In this document: positions 44,885 to 53,704 of the stretch, in pieces
Layout: each line of letters opens with the position of its first letter
Position numbering within the stretch: position 1 is the stretch's first letter
Assembly: GCF_900114055.1 (NCBI RefSeq)
Contig: NZ_FORR01000001.1
Span: 62,001-126,000, forward strand
Origin: Thermoflavimicrobium dichotomicum
GTDB taxonomy: Bacteria; Bacillota; Bacilli; Thermoactinomycetales; Thermoactinomycetaceae
Direction of reading: 5' to 3'
DNA length: 64,000 bases
The notes under the pieces: model-generated
Seen by the model: the letters and a program-made list of their open reading frames with translations, nothing else
What the model was told of the DNA's origin: nothing
Database searches by the model: none
Translations under genes and position numbers: made by a program

Positions 44885-44925
44885 AAGCAAAAAAGACTCT
44901 TTTCCCTGGCCATGGAAAAAGAGCC
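44885..44925 (-). terminator. Terminator after the 282-residue hypothetical gene
   Basis: On the minus strand GGCTCTTTTTCC pairs with GGGAAAAGAGTC around ATGGCCA, followed by TTTTTT. Confidence 0.8.
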
Positions 44926-44980
44926 TTTACTCTTGTTGTCTAAAACTTGAATAAATATATAAACAGTCCCACATGATTCC

Positions 44981-45829
44981 TTATAGATACTTCTTGATAA
45001 TTCGATGTACTTCCTGAGAAGTTTGTACTGAATCAACCAGTTCATTATCAATATATACATCTAAAAGAAGCGGACCATCTTCCACCTGACGACCTTTTAC
45101 CTCAATGATTACATCCCGATCATAGCGTCCCCATTTCCATCCATCTTCAAAGAAATCAAAAGGATATACTTGCCATGAACCTGTTGGTTTATTATTTACC
45201 ATCTTGATATAGGGCGCTTCCTGATTACCGGTTGCCTCAAAATATCCTTTATTCACTTTCACCCAGCCAGACGCTGTCTTCTCCCAACGTTTTTGGTAAT
45301 ATTTACCTTCAATAACTTCGAAGCCATACAATTCCTCTTCAGAGAAGAAATCTGCTGGGAAGCAACGAAATTTCCCAGTTTCAGGATCTTTGATCAGTTT
45401 CGCCGGATCACCCTCTGCCAATCCTCTACGGCGAATTTTCTCCAGTTCTGCTTTTTTGCAAGCATCTTCAAGTGCTTTTAACACAAAATCACTTTTTTTC
45501 ATCTTTTTCTCACGGATCGCTTCTTCCATCCGTTCTGCCAATTCTGGAGGAATTTCGCTAATCAGATACTTTTCGGGATTGCTACGCCAACGTTCAACCC
45601 ATGCATCTTCTTCCCAACTTTCATCGTCCAGCGCATTCCCCTCATCATATACTTCATATGGACTCTGTTGCAAGCTTTTGGAACTGATCGGTTCCACACT
45701 TAAATGTGTTTTTTCTTCCTCTAAAATCTCCTGCAACATATTTTTGTCTTTCGCCAATTCGCTCTCCAGTTCAGGAAAACGCATATATTCGATTTCTTCC
45801 GCTGTATCAAATCCCTTTTTTATGCTCAA
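44981..45829 (-). CDS. Hypothetical acidic protein with ribbon-helix-helix-like segment
   Basis: 282 residues, TTG start behind AAAGGGTG. I do not recognise the whole protein. Residues about 87-126 (ISEIPPELAERMEEAI then KKSDFVLKALEDACKKAE) look like a beta strand followed by two helices, as in CopG/MetJ ribbon-helix-helix proteins. The C-terminal part is rich in Trp and Tyr (WEKTASGWVKVNKGYF, FFEDGWKWGRYDRDV). No signal peptide. It is monocistronic, with a terminator. DNA binding is only a suggestion. Confidence 0.6.
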   Translation of the reverse strand: MSIKKGFDTAEEIEYMRFPELESELAKDKNMLQEILEEEKTHLSVEPISSKSLQQSPYEVYDEGNALDDESWEEDAWVERWRSNPEKYLISEIPPELAERMEEAIREKKMKKSDFVLKALEDACKKAELEKIRRRGLAEGDPAKLIKDPETGKFRCFPADFFSEEELYGFEVIEGKYYQKRWEKTASGWVKVNKGYFEATGNQEAPYIKMVNNKPTGSWQVYPFDFFEDGWKWGRYDRDVIIEVKGRQVEDGPLLLDVYIDNELVDSVQTSQEVHRIIKKYL

Positions 45830-45945
45830 TCGCCAGACACCCTTTCTCCATTGAATACTCTTATATAATGATACCTAAATCCGGTTGTTTCGACTCAATT
45901 AATTTATGACAAAAGAAAGAATTTACAACCTTCGATTTAATAGAC

Positions 45946-45968
45946 AAAAAGAACCATTTTTCTGGTTC
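45946..45968 (-). terminator. Terminator after the M32 carboxypeptidase gene
   Basis: On the minus strand GAACCA-GAAAAA-TGGTTC, then TTTTTG. Confidence 0.7.
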
Positions 45969-46033
45969 CTCGATATTTCCTTGGCTTTATTACGTTCTCC
46001 AGAAAAATGATTCTTGTTAATCACATTTACTTC

Positions 46034-47542
46034 CTATGTTATTCGATATAATTCTTTATATTTTTTACGTAAATAGTTCATATATGGTTGGATCGTTAGC
46101 GAAGACCCAGTAGCACGTTGTACAATTTCTTCTGCTGTATATTTACTTCCATAACGATAAATATTTTCTTTCAACCAATCATGCAAGGTTGTAAAGTTTC
46201 CTTGTTTGATCTGATTTGGAATGTCCGGATGCGCTTTCAATGCTGCCTCAAAAAATTGCGCACTTAAAATATTTCCTAGTGTATAACCTTGGAATGCACC
46301 ACCGATCAGTCCAGCATACCAATGAACATCCTGGAGGACACCCCTTTTCTCATCGGGAGGAGTCACGCCCAAATCAGATTGATAACGGCTCCGCCAAGCT
46401 TCTGGCAAGTCTTTAATGCGTAGTTCACCTTCCAGCAAAGCCAACTCCAGCTCAAACCGGATAATCACATGCAAATTATAAGTCAGTTCATCGGCTTCTG
46501 TCCGGATGAGAGAACGTTTTACATGGTTGATCCCACGATAAAATTCATCCAAGGAAACCTGACTCAACTGTGCTGGGAAAACAGCTTGTAGTTGTGGATA
46601 AAAATACTCCCAAAAGTCCCGGCTTCTCCCCACGATATTCTCCCATAAGCGCGACTGGCTTTCATGTACACCACTGGAAATTCCATCATACAACGGAGTC
46701 CCTTCATAACTCGGGTCAATCCCCAGCTCATACAAAGCGTGTCCTGTTTCATGGATCACACTAAACAAACAATCGGCCAGATTTTGCTCATCTACCCTTG
46801 TGGTGATCCGAATATCTCCGTGTGAAAAACGGATCATAAATGGATGAGGAGATAAGTCAATCCGGGCACGCTTTTGATCCAGTCCTAATCTTCCAGCGAT
46901 GTAGCGACTGAATTCAAGTTGTCTTTCTTTCGGATAGTGTTGGTGTAAAAAAGAGAGATCTGCTTCCGGTTGTGATGTGACCTGCTCTACCAGTGGAACC
47001 AATTCCTCTCTTAATTCGCGAAAAATTTTTCGAATGGCAGAAGCTTTCATTCCATAATCCGACTCAGCAATCAACGGGTCAGCAATATGTTCATAACCTG
47101 GAAAGAATTCAGCATAAGCCCGACTCAGTTCCAATGTTTTTTCCAAATAGGGCTCCACTTTTGCAAATTGGTTTTCTGCACGCGCTTCTACCCAAACCTG
47201 ATATGTTTTAGCCAGATGCTCATTCAGTTCGGCTACGAATGGAGTGGGAAGACGAACTGCCTTTTCATACTCTCTTTTGGCAAGACGAACCAACGCTGCT
47301 TCATCTGAATCATAAGGCAAATTTTTAGTCCAAGGAATGAGTTCCTCGATTAATTTCCCCAGTTTCGGATCTGTTTGCTTTTCATGGGCAATTTTTCCCA
47401 ATACTGCGAAATGGCTACCTCTGGCATTGGCGCCCGCTGGAGGAAGATATGTATTTTGATCCCATGTTAAAACGCTCATGACGGATTGAAGATAATAGAT
47501 TTCATGTAAGCGTTTTTTCAGCTCTTCAAATTTTTTTTCCAA
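46034..47542 (-). CDS. Carboxypeptidase Taq family (M32) metallopeptidase
   Basis: 502 residues from the TTG at 47542; a GTG at 47551 is too close to AAAGGAG. The zinc motif HETGH lies in SVIHETGHALYELG (about residue 263), with the family motifs DPLIAESDYGM, RIDLSPHPFM, GVHESQSRLWEN and IRTEADELTYNLHVI. It removes C-terminal residues (not proline) from peptides in the cytoplasm and depends on zinc or cobalt. Length fits the family. No partner genes. Confidence 0.93.
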   Translation of the reverse strand: MEKKFEELKKRLHEIYYLQSVMSVLTWDQNTYLPPAGANARGSHFAVLGKIAHEKQTDPKLGKLIEELIPWTKNLPYDSDEAALVRLAKREYEKAVRLPTPFVAELNEHLAKTYQVWVEARAENQFAKVEPYLEKTLELSRAYAEFFPGYEHIADPLIAESDYGMKASAIRKIFRELREELVPLVEQVTSQPEADLSFLHQHYPKERQLEFSRYIAGRLGLDQKRARIDLSPHPFMIRFSHGDIRITTRVDEQNLADCLFSVIHETGHALYELGIDPSYEGTPLYDGISSGVHESQSRLWENIVGRSRDFWEYFYPQLQAVFPAQLSQVSLDEFYRGINHVKRSLIRTEADELTYNLHVIIRFELELALLEGELRIKDLPEAWRSRYQSDLGVTPPDEKRGVLQDVHWYAGLIGGAFQGYTLGNILSAQFFEAALKAHPDIPNQIKQGNFTTLHDWLKENIYRYGSKYTAEEIVQRATGSSLTIQPYMNYLRKKYKELYRIT

Positions 47543-47633
47543 TTCAATCACTCCTTTCCCTCTTTATATCACAGCTTCTTAAAAGAATAAACAAGAAGAT
47601 TTAGAATGATTTCCTGTTCAACTTTGATCCATT

Positions 47634-47662
47634 TAAAAATCCCTCTACCTTTTTGTAGAGGG
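47634..47662 (-). terminator. Terminator after speD
   Basis: On the minus strand CCCTCTAC-AAAAAG-GTAGAGGG, then ATTTTTAAA. Confidence 0.82.
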
Positions 47663-47674
47663 ACTCCATTTTAA

Positions 47675-48076
47675 TCAAACGGTAACAGGTTTTTTGCTTT
47701 CTGTTGGTTGGATGACCTCAATAGGTCCATCGCCTCTTATCAATGCCTTTGAATAAGATTGGGTTGGCTTTAACACATCGAGCATGTACTGGATTGCAAT
47801 CATGGGGTCAACCGTGTGACCACAAGTGTAACAATCAAGAGCAGCAAAACCTTTTTCCGGATAAGTGTGAATTGACAGGTGACTTTCTGACAACATCACC
47901 AAGACCGTCACACCCTGCGGGTCAAACTTTTTTGCCTGTGTGGAAAGAATGGTGGCTCCACACGCCCTTGCAGCATTCTCCAAATGATTTTTCAAGGCGT
48001 CAACATCGTTGAGCAGATCAAAATTAATACCCCATGCATCCATGGCAACATGCCTTCCGAAAGTAGAAAATTCCAT
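47675..48076 (-). CDS. speD: S-adenosylmethionine decarboxylase proenzyme
   Basis: 133 residues from the ATG at 48076, behind GGAAGGGGG. SESHLSIHTYPEKG holds the self-cleavage site; Ser65, after Glu64, becomes the pyruvoyl group. CYTCGHTVDP holds the catalytic Cys. Prokaryotic class 1B type. The product, decarboxylated SAM, supplies aminopropyl groups for spermidine; speE is not in the window. The upstream region is strongly folded and could sequester the ribosome site. Confidence 0.95.
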   Translation of the reverse strand: MEFSTFGRHVAMDAWGINFDLLNDVDALKNHLENAARACGATILSTQAKKFDPQGVTVLVMLSESHLSIHTYPEKGFAALDCYTCGHTVDPMIAIQYMLDVLKPTQSYSKALIRGDGPIEVIQPTESKKPVTV

Positions 48077-48208
48077 CTCTTTCGGCCCCCTTCCTAGCAA
48101 AAATTTGTTGTGAGCCAAATTCCGCTAGGATCTGCTCGTTCACCACGGGGGAAGGTTAGTCCAATGAGGTCCCAACCCTTTAAGTGAATCTCCGATCCTA
48201 CTAGCTCA
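48077..48208 (-). ncRNA. Structured speD leader, candidate riboswitch or polyamine-responsive RNA
   Basis: Nested helices in the transcript: TGAGC with GCTCA (48204-48208 / 48111-48115), TAGGATC with GATCCTA (48194-48200 / 48126-48132), TTCAC with GTGAA (48184-48188 / 48139-48143), and AAGGGTT with AACCTT. A competing pairing joins CCTTCC (48150-48155) to GGAAGG of the speD ribosome site (48089-48094). Two exclusive states are thus possible, one hiding the ribosome site. I know no matching class. Confidence 0.45.
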
Positions 48209-48310
48209 GTTGTTTTGCACGGAATATAACTTATCACATAATGATCTTGACTTCAATACCTTATTTTATTTATTAATTACGCCATTTTCATGACAAATTT
48301 TAGTCGTTAT

Positions 48311-48344
48311 TAAAACAAAAGACCCTTTCGAATCGAAAGAGTCT
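48311..48344 (-). terminator. Terminator after fabI
   Basis: On the minus strand AGACTCTTTCG-ATT-CGAAAGGGTCT (one mismatch), then TTTGTTTTA. Confidence 0.82.
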
Positions 48345-48375
48345 CTTCATCTTACAGATTTACCTCTTACTTCCA

Positions 48376-49149
48376 TCACATTCCCATAATATTATAACCG
48401 CCATCTACGTGGACGACTTCACCAGTAATTCCTCGAGATAAATGGCTTTGCAAGAATAAAGCCGTATCTGCCACTTCTTCCACTTCTACAGTTCGACGCA
48501 ATGGAGATCGCTCAGCGACTACATGCAACATGGAATTAAAATCTTTGACTCCACGAGCTGCCAAGGTACGAATAGGTCCAGCAGAAATTGCATTTACCCG
48601 AATATTGGATGGCCCTAAGTCATAAGCTAAATATTTCACGTTTGCTTCTAAAGCTGCTTTGGCAACTCCCATCACATTGTAATTCGGAATTACTCGCTCT
48701 GCCCCCATATAAGTAAGGGTAACAATGCTACCACCATTTTTCATCAAATCTTTTGCGGCCCGTGCAACAGCAATGAGCGAATACGAGCTGATATCTTGCG
48801 CTAAAGCATAACCATCACGTGATGTTTCAACAAAATCCCCTTCCAGGTCTTCAGCTTTAGCAAAAGCAATACTATGTACCAAGCCATCCAAACTTCCCCA
48901 TTTTTCTTCTATCTGTTTAAATGCACGGGTAATTTGTTCATCTGAAGTTACATCACATTCAAAATAAAGGGAGCCAGGCATTTCTTCCTCTACCAATTGT
49001 TTTATATTTTTGGCTAACCGTTCACCTTGATACGTAAATGCGAGCTCTGCTCCCTCGCGATGTAAAGCTTTGGCTGCAGCCCAAGCAATACTGCGTTTGT
49101 TGGCAACGCCCATGATTAATACCTTTTTCCCATCCATCAACTTCGACAT
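48376..49149 (-). CDS. fabI: Enoyl-[acyl-carrier-protein] reductase (NADH)
   Basis: 257 residues from the ATG at 49149 behind AGAGGTG; a longer frame to 49185 has no ribosome site. LIMGVANKRSIAWAAAKAL (NAD-binding), the active-site pair in YNVMGVAKAALE (Tyr-x6-Lys) and AGPIRTLAARGV are typical FabI. It reduces the enoyl-ACP double bond in each cycle of fatty acid synthesis and is the triclosan target. Single-gene unit with terminator. Confidence 0.96.
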   Translation of the reverse strand: MSKLMDGKKVLIMGVANKRSIAWAAAKALHREGAELAFTYQGERLAKNIKQLVEEEMPGSLYFECDVTSDEQITRAFKQIEEKWGSLDGLVHSIAFAKAEDLEGDFVETSRDGYALAQDISSYSLIAVARAAKDLMKNGGSIVTLTYMGAERVIPNYNVMGVAKAALEANVKYLAYDLGPSNIRVNAISAGPIRTLAARGVKDFNSMLHVVAERSPLRRTVEVEEVADTALFLQSHLSRGITGEVVHVDGGYNIMGM

Positions 49150-49385
49150 TGTGGGAACACCTCTTTCTGTCATTTGCCAGTTCAAATTAGTACCAGCTAC
49201 TAAATAGCGTAACGAAAAATAGAACGCATGTCAATCTGAGAAAAAAGGGTGACAATCGATCCAATCATATCATAAACCAACAAATCAGGTCATATTTGAT
49301 CCAACCTCTCACCGCTTATGGAACCAAGAGATAAACACAAGTCCCCCTTTCGCTTCATACAATATGGCAAAAAGGGGGATTTCCT

Positions 49386-49739
49386 TTGTACTCCATTCTT
49401 ATTAGTTTGTCAAAAAGACGCCTTTACTTATACAATAATTCCAAAATCGTAAAGAGCTACCCGATTGGAGTCGGAAAAATCGCCACTCAAACCCCTGTCG
49501 GAAATTATCGCATTATCAGCAAAGTTCCCTATCCCTACACTTACCCTGGTGGTCCGCTAACAGTATTTGGAACATATTGGTTAGGTTTATCACGCCCGCA
49601 TTATGGTATTCATGGTACGAACCGTCCATCTTCTATTGGCAAAATGGTATCCAAGGGCTGCATACGCATGCATAATCGGAACGTCGAAGAACTGGCTCGC
49701 TATGTAAAAATCGGGACAATGGTTTCCATTCGTTGGTAA
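49386..49739 (+). CDS. L,D-transpeptidase (YkuD domain) without a signal peptide
   Basis: 117 residues, TTG start behind AAGGGGGA. The YkuD catalytic motif is complete: [13 protein letters not shown] and [10 protein letters not shown] (nucleophile Cys near 92). [16 protein letters not shown] is the usual substrate-groove strand. The enzyme class forms 3-3 cross-links in peptidoglycan. The protein begins directly with the domain; neither signal peptide nor LysM is present, unlike most family members, so export is unexplained. Related short proteins occur in spore formers. Confidence 0.88.
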   Translation: MYSILISLSKRRLYLYNNSKIVKSYPIGVGKIATQTPVGNYRIISKVPYPYTYPGGPLTVFGTYWLGLSRPHYGIHGTNRPSSIGKMVSKGCIRMHNRNVEELARYVKIGTMVSIRW

Positions 49740-49785
49740 TAAACCCTTTCGGTAATGGGACTAGTACATTTTGAAATCGTTCACC

Positions 49786-50709
49786 TTAATCTTTCTGGTT
49801 CATTTGATGCTGTACCAACTGATGCAATAACGGGGCAATGTTCGTTAGATCCCAATTTTCCAGTTCACAGTTTGCCATGCCATCCCTTTTTCCAATAATC
49901 AAAGTTGGAACTGAATTTTCCGTATGTGTCTTAGCCCGTAAATCCTCGCTGTTTCCGTGATCGCTCGTTAGAACAATGACATCTTCTTTCTTTTTTAGAC
50001 GTACCAATTCCCCCAAAAACCGATCATAGGTTTCCACAACCCAGGATATGAGTTTCAGATCCTGTTTATGTCCTGCATAATCACTCAAGAAAAACTCATG
50101 TATGACCAAATGTGCCTCTTGCGCAATTCTCCATAAATCAGTAGCCGCTTGCTCAGGTGAAATCTCCGCTATGTCAGGCAAAAATCGTTTTAATGTTCGA
50201 CGGGTTAAATCATGATATACAGCTCTTCCTGCCAGCAAATCAGGCAGCATACGAATGGGCTCTTTACTTGAACGAATCGCCGCTGTTGATACAGAGACCC
50301 ACCCCCTTTTTGTAGCTGGCCTTTCAAAATATTCCTTCGTATAACTATTGGCAAAAGTCGCTTTCCACCCTTTTTTCTCAAATTGTAAATAGATATTATC
50401 TCTCTCTACCCACTCCCGCAGCCTTTTAAAAGGGAAACCGCTCATATGTGCTCCCATTGCTAACGGTGCATTTCGACCAGTAAAAATCGTTGCTTGTCCG
50501 GTTGCGCTTTGCGGAATGCCAGGTACCCCCAATTTCGCATCCGTTTCTAACAACAAAATCTCTTCTCCATGTTGACCAACTGCTCGTCTGGTTAAGGAAT
50601 GCCCGCTTAACAATTGACGTAGATGTGGCGTTGCATGTGTAAACCAAGGATTGTACTCCGCCTCATCTCCAAGACCTACCCCATCAATAAAAAGCAAAAT
50701 AACTGCCAT
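49786..50709 (-). CDS. Alkaline phosphatase superfamily metalloenzyme (phosphomutase-like)
   Basis: 307 residues, ATG at 50709 behind GGGAGTTGGAG. LLFIDGVGLGD (about 5-15) and IPQSATGQATIFTG (about 65-78) supply metal ligands and the nucleophile region, and TSDHGNSEDL (about 248-257) the second metal site, as in phosphoglycerate mutase and phosphopentomutase. It is much shorter than GpmI (about 510) and lacks its inserted domain. The likely role is hydrolysis or transfer of a phosphate ester; the substrate is unknown. Confidence 0.75.
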   Translation of the reverse strand: MAVILLFIDGVGLGDEAEYNPWFTHATPHLRQLLSGHSLTRRAVGQHGEEILLLETDAKLGVPGIPQSATGQATIFTGRNAPLAMGAHMSGFPFKRLREWVERDNIYLQFEKKGWKATFANSYTKEYFERPATKRGWVSVSTAAIRSSKEPIRMLPDLLAGRAVYHDLTRRTLKRFLPDIAEISPEQAATDLWRIAQEAHLVIHEFFLSDYAGHKQDLKLISWVVETYDRFLGELVRLKKKEDVIVLTSDHGNSEDLRAKTHTENSVPTLIIGKRDGMANCELENWDLTNIAPLLHQLVQHQMNQKD

Positions 50710-50867
50710 TTTCTCCAACTCCCACTTTCTTTCGTCCTTATTCTTTCATGATCTTTTACAGGCATCTCACTAAAAATCGGATTTTTTTACAGATATAGGA
50801 ATTTTAAGGGAGTGTGTCTAATTATATAATACTAGGTCGAAAATTCCAAAATAGGGGGTAACTAGTC

Positions 50868-51263
50868 ATGAGAAAAAACATTATGCAAGTTCTTGGAACC
50901 GTGTTTGTACTTATCGGTTTACTTGGATTCTTCGTTCCAAGCCAAGGAGCACTAAACAACCTATTTCATTTAACTTTAACACATAACCTGATTCACTTCA
51001 TAACCGGCGCACTCTTTTTAGGCGTTAGCAACTTTGACAAATACAGTCAGTGGACAGCAAGGGTTTTTGGAGTGATCTACCTGGCAGGTGCCATCCTTGG
51101 ACTATTTACCAATAACATCTTCAATGTCATTATGGTAACTCCTCTGATCGAGGTCATTCATTTTATCGTCGCAGCTGTGACACTTTATGCTGGATTTGCT
51201 AAAGAATCCATTTCGACCAAATCTGCTTCATCTCCCTCTTCTACACAAAATCTGGATCAATAA
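50868..51263 (+). CDS. DUF4383 family membrane protein
   Basis: 131 residues with four hydrophobic helices (about 7-25, 38-56, 65-84, 91-108). HNLIHFITGALFLGVS and the repeated IEVIHFIVAA pattern are typical of DUF4383. Ribosome site AGGGGGTAA precedes the ATG. Function unknown. A terminator follows directly. Confidence 0.75.
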   Translation: MRKNIMQVLGTVFVLIGLLGFFVPSQGALNNLFHLTLTHNLIHFITGALFLGVSNFDKYSQWTARVFGVIYLAGAILGLFTNNIFNVIMVTPLIEVIHFIVAAVTLYAGFAKESISTKSASSPSSTQNLDQ

Positions 51264-51272
51264 ATGGAACAA

Positions 51273-51307
51273 GGCCAACTGATTTACCCAAATCAGTTGG
51301 TCTTTTC
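51273..51307 (+). terminator. Terminator after the DUF4383 gene
   Basis: GGCCAACTGATTT-ACCC-AAATCAGTTGGTC, then TTTTC. Confidence 0.9.
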
Positions 51308-51405
51308 AATTTAGAAACAAAAATCCATAGATAAACATTTATTTTGTTTTGAAGGATAAATTGAATATATTTTGCCTATAATACATGCTAGGAGGTGCAT
51401 TTTCG

Positions 51406-51588
51406 GTGTATTATGTCATCAGAGACTCGGAAAAATTACCACCATCGATCATTCATGAAGATCACTATTTTGCTTGGTACAATCCTCTTAAAAAAGATCA
51501 TCGTGTCGAATTTCGCGGTACAATGAATCAGTGCTACGATTTTATGTCTAATCATTACCCACAAACAAAACGTTTCTCCCTTAAATGA
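51406..51588 (+). CDS. Hypothetical 60-residue protein
   Basis: GTG at 51406 follows TAGGAGGTG at ideal spacing; the frame opens at 51385 but that ATG precedes the ribosome site. A TATAAT at 51377-51382 may be the -10 region, which would make the leader very short. The product starts VYYVIRDSEKLPPS and has VEFRGTMNQCYDFM; aromatic and polar, no membrane helix. Family unknown. Confidence 0.6.
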   Translation: MYYVIRDSEKLPPSIIHEDHYFAWYNPLKKDHRVEFRGTMNQCYDFMSNHYPQTKRFSLK

Positions 51589-51624
51589 AAAATTCTAAAA
51601 ATAATGGACATTTTTCAAACGAAA

Positions 51625-51646
51625 AGCGGCCACTCAAAAGGCCGCT
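51625..51646. terminator. Bidirectional terminator between convergent small genes
   Basis: AGCGGCC-ACTCAAAA-GGCCGCT with AGATTTTT after it on the plus strand and TTTTCG on the minus strand. Confidence 0.75.
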
Positions 51647-51655
51647 AGATTTTTA

Positions 51656-51889
51656 TCAGCACCAGCCCAAATCACAATTATCTACATAATGTGAGATATA
51701 TGGTTGGTGCCCTTCATTCTCCTTTATCATCGCATAGATACGATCTCCGTCCACTTTAAATCCTTCATTTAACAAAAATTGTTCCTGATCCAATTGTACC
51801 TTGCCAATCAATCGATTTTGATAGAACAGAAACAACTTTCCATTTTGGAATTTACCCACTACTTTCGTTGTGATATCTTTTGTTTTCAT
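51656..51889 (-). CDS. Hypothetical 77-residue protein with C-terminal Cys
   Basis: ATG behind GGGAGGAG. A small beta-rich soluble protein (TTKVVGKFQNGKLFLFYQN, IGKVQLDQEQFLLNEGF), ending in VDNCDLGWC. Two cysteines close to the end could be functional. No family recognised. It faces the 60-residue gene across a shared terminator. Confidence 0.6.
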   Translation of the reverse strand: MKTKDITTKVVGKFQNGKLFLFYQNRLIGKVQLDQEQFLLNEGFKVDGDRIYAMIKENEGHQPYISHYVDNCDLGWC

Positions 51890-52079
51890 AGTACACTCCT
51901 CCCATTCTGTTTATTAAGAATATTGAATTATATATATTTATTTCAATCATATAGAATTGATATATATTTCCGCAATTATCATATCCCAAGAATATCACAT
52001 TATTAGTTTATAGTCAATATCAGTTTATAATTATTATTATATGTGATTCTTTATCATTTTAGATTCTACGATAAAACAA

Positions 52080-52103
52080 GGGACAACCTTCGTAGGTTGT
52101 CCC
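52080..52103 (-). terminator. Terminator of ispH
   Basis: On the minus strand GGGACAACCT-ACGA-AGGTTGTCCC, then TTGTTTTAT. It lies 124 bases after the ispH stop, with repeat copy D in between. Confidence 0.88.
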
Positions 52104-52109
52104 TCACTT

Positions 52110-52204
52110 GTTGACAAAGCTTCCGTTTTATGCCGGTTTTCCTTTTCTGTTTCACTCCCTCTCTATAAAAGCGAGCAAGAAGTCGTTGCTGGAAAAGGAA
52201 AACC
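52110..52204 (+). repeat. Copy D of the 96-bp palindromic repeat
   Basis: GTTGACAAAG (52110-52119), TGCCGGTTTTCCTTTTC, GTTTCACTCCCTCTCTATA, GCGAGCAAGAAGTCGTT and GGAAAAGGAAAACC (52191-52204). The right outer end TTTGTCAAC is replaced by AAGTGATC. Lies between the ispH stop (52227) and its terminator. Confidence 0.85.
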
Positions 52205-52226
52205 AAGTGATCTCCAGATTATCCTT

Positions 52227-53189
52227 TTACCGTTTTTTTATGATGTTTTTTTTCTCTCTCACAGGTGGAAGGATTTTCTTTTTATCGACGGTTCGTTTTG
52301 GAATCCAAGTGGAAGGATCATTTTCATCAAACTGCTCAAGGAATTGAATCACTTCGCGTGTAATGGGGGTTGGCGTAGAGGCTCCAGAAGTCACACCTAC
52401 TTTTTTCTTCCCTTTTAACCATTCGATATTGATTTCAGTTACATCCGCAACACGGTATGCTTTTACTCCAGCAATTTCTTCTGCTACCTGTGCCAAACGG
52501 TTGGAATTATTGCTTCTTGGATCTCCTACTACAATAACCAAATCTGTTTCTTTTGCTTGCTCGGCTACCGCTTCTTGACGTTCTTGGGTAGCAAGACAAA
52601 TCTCATTATGAATTTCAACAGTAGGAAACTTTTCTCTAACCTTATTCATTAAATGAGCAATATCCCACTGGCTCATCGTTGTCTGATTGGTTACAATCAA
52701 TTTATCTGTGCTAAACTGCAGTCGATCTATATCTGCCTCTTTTTCCACCAGGTGCACATGCCCCGGAGCTACTCCCAACGCTCCTTCTGGCTCGGGATGG
52801 CCAGCTTTCCCAATATAGATCACCTCATAACCTTCTGCAACTTTTTCACGAATCAATTCATGGGTTTTGGTTACATCTGGACATGTAGCATCCACGATGG
52901 TCAATCCCTTTTCACGTGCTCGACGACGCACTTCTGGTGAAACTCCATGTGCAGTGAAAATCACGGTACCTTTATCGATTTTCTCCAATAACTCTAAACG
53001 ATTCTTTCCATCTATCGTAATGATTCCTTCTTCCGTAAAAGCTTCAACCACATGACGATTATGAACAATCATCCCCAAAATATAAATGGGACGAGGTAAG
53101 TCCAAGTTACGGGCTGCCTGGCGAGCCAATACCATTGCATCCACCACGCCATAGCAATAGCCACGCGGAGTAATTTTCAACACTTCCAT
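52227..53189 (-). CDS. ispH: 4-hydroxy-3-methylbut-2-enyl diphosphate reductase
   Basis: 320 residues from the ATG at 53189, eight bases behind GGAAGGA. Three cysteines bind the iron-sulfur cluster: in RGYCYG (Cys12), DATCPDVTK and [11 protein letters not shown]. Last step of the MEP pathway to IPP and DMAPP. The C-terminal extension ends [13 protein letters not shown]. Single gene with a promoter facing the coat-like gene. Confidence 0.95.
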   Translation of the reverse strand: MEVLKITPRGYCYGVVDAMVLARQAARNLDLPRPIYILGMIVHNRHVVEAFTEEGIITIDGKNRLELLEKIDKGTVIFTAHGVSPEVRRRAREKGLTIVDATCPDVTKTHELIREKVAEGYEVIYIGKAGHPEPEGALGVAPGHVHLVEKEADIDRLQFSTDKLIVTNQTTMSQWDIAHLMNKVREKFPTVEIHNEICLATQERQEAVAEQAKETDLVIVVGDPRSNNSNRLAQVAEEIAGVKAYRVADVTEINIEWLKGKKKVGVTSGASTPTPITREVIQFLEQFDENDPSTWIPKRTVDKKKILPPVREKKNIIKKR

Positions 53190-53297
53190 GATCATCGTCC
53201 TTCCGAAAAGGTTCTCAGTTTATTATCCCTTCAAATGATCCGATCCGCAAGAGCCAAAGATAGGCGAATTCATCAGTTACATCTACACAGAGACCGT

Positions 53298-53306
53298 CAT
53301 AAGATA
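53298..53306 (+). promoter_or_regulatory. Sigma-K-like -10 element before the coat-like gene
   Basis: CATAAGATA matches the sigma-K -10 pattern CATANNNTA. An AC dinucleotide lies 17 bases upstream, one more than usual for the -35. It supports late mother-cell expression but is short and weak evidence. Confidence 0.35.
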
Positions 53307-53341
53307 CAATGTATCACTAAACAAGAAAGGATCGTGATTTT

Positions 53342-53704
53342 ATGGAGAAAGAAAAAAGGGTTGAACCAAAACCACCCATTATGCCTCCTCGTCCCAAACC
53401 TCCCATGCCTAAACTACCCATCGAAATGCCGATGATGCCAATCGCTCCTCCAACACATATGCCATGCATTCCTTGTGATTACCGTATGTTGAAACAAATG
53501 TATCATCATATGAAAATGTGCCATAAATATGAAAAAGACATGATCAAATGGATGATGAAACACTGCCGGAAACATATGCCACACCATTGTCACGAATCTT
53601 CTTGTCGCCACCGAGAATCATCAGAATCATCTCATCTCCACCATCATCGCTATTACGAATCATCATCGATGGGCTATTATGGTTCATCCAGCTCATCCAT
53701 TTAA
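53342..53704 (+). CDS. Spore-coat-like low-complexity protein rich in His, Cys, Met, Ser and Tyr
   Basis: 120 residues. The N-terminal third is proline- and methionine-rich (PPIMPPRPKPPMPKLP), the middle contains six cysteines, many histidines and methionines (MYHHMKMCHKYEKDM, HCRKHMPHHCHESSCRH), the end is HHHRYYESSSMGYYGSSSSS. Such composition is usual for outer coat or crust proteins that self-assemble and cross-link through Cys or Tyr, and it could bind metals. No signal peptide. A sigma-K-like -10 element and a perfect terminator surround it. Homology cannot be judged by eye because of the low complexity. Confidence 0.65.
   Translation: MEKEKRVEPKPPIMPPRPKPPMPKLPIEMPMMPIAPPTHMPCIPCDYRMLKQMYHHMKMCHKYEKDMIKWMMKHCRKHMPHHCHESSCRHRESSESSHLHHHRYYESSSMGYYGSSSSSI

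Noticed and set aside
48077-48208. T-box leader before speD (GGGTTGGGACC looks like the T-box core)
   Set aside because: The core does not match the T-box sequence well, no antiterminator or terminator pair follows, and speD is not a tRNA-related gene.
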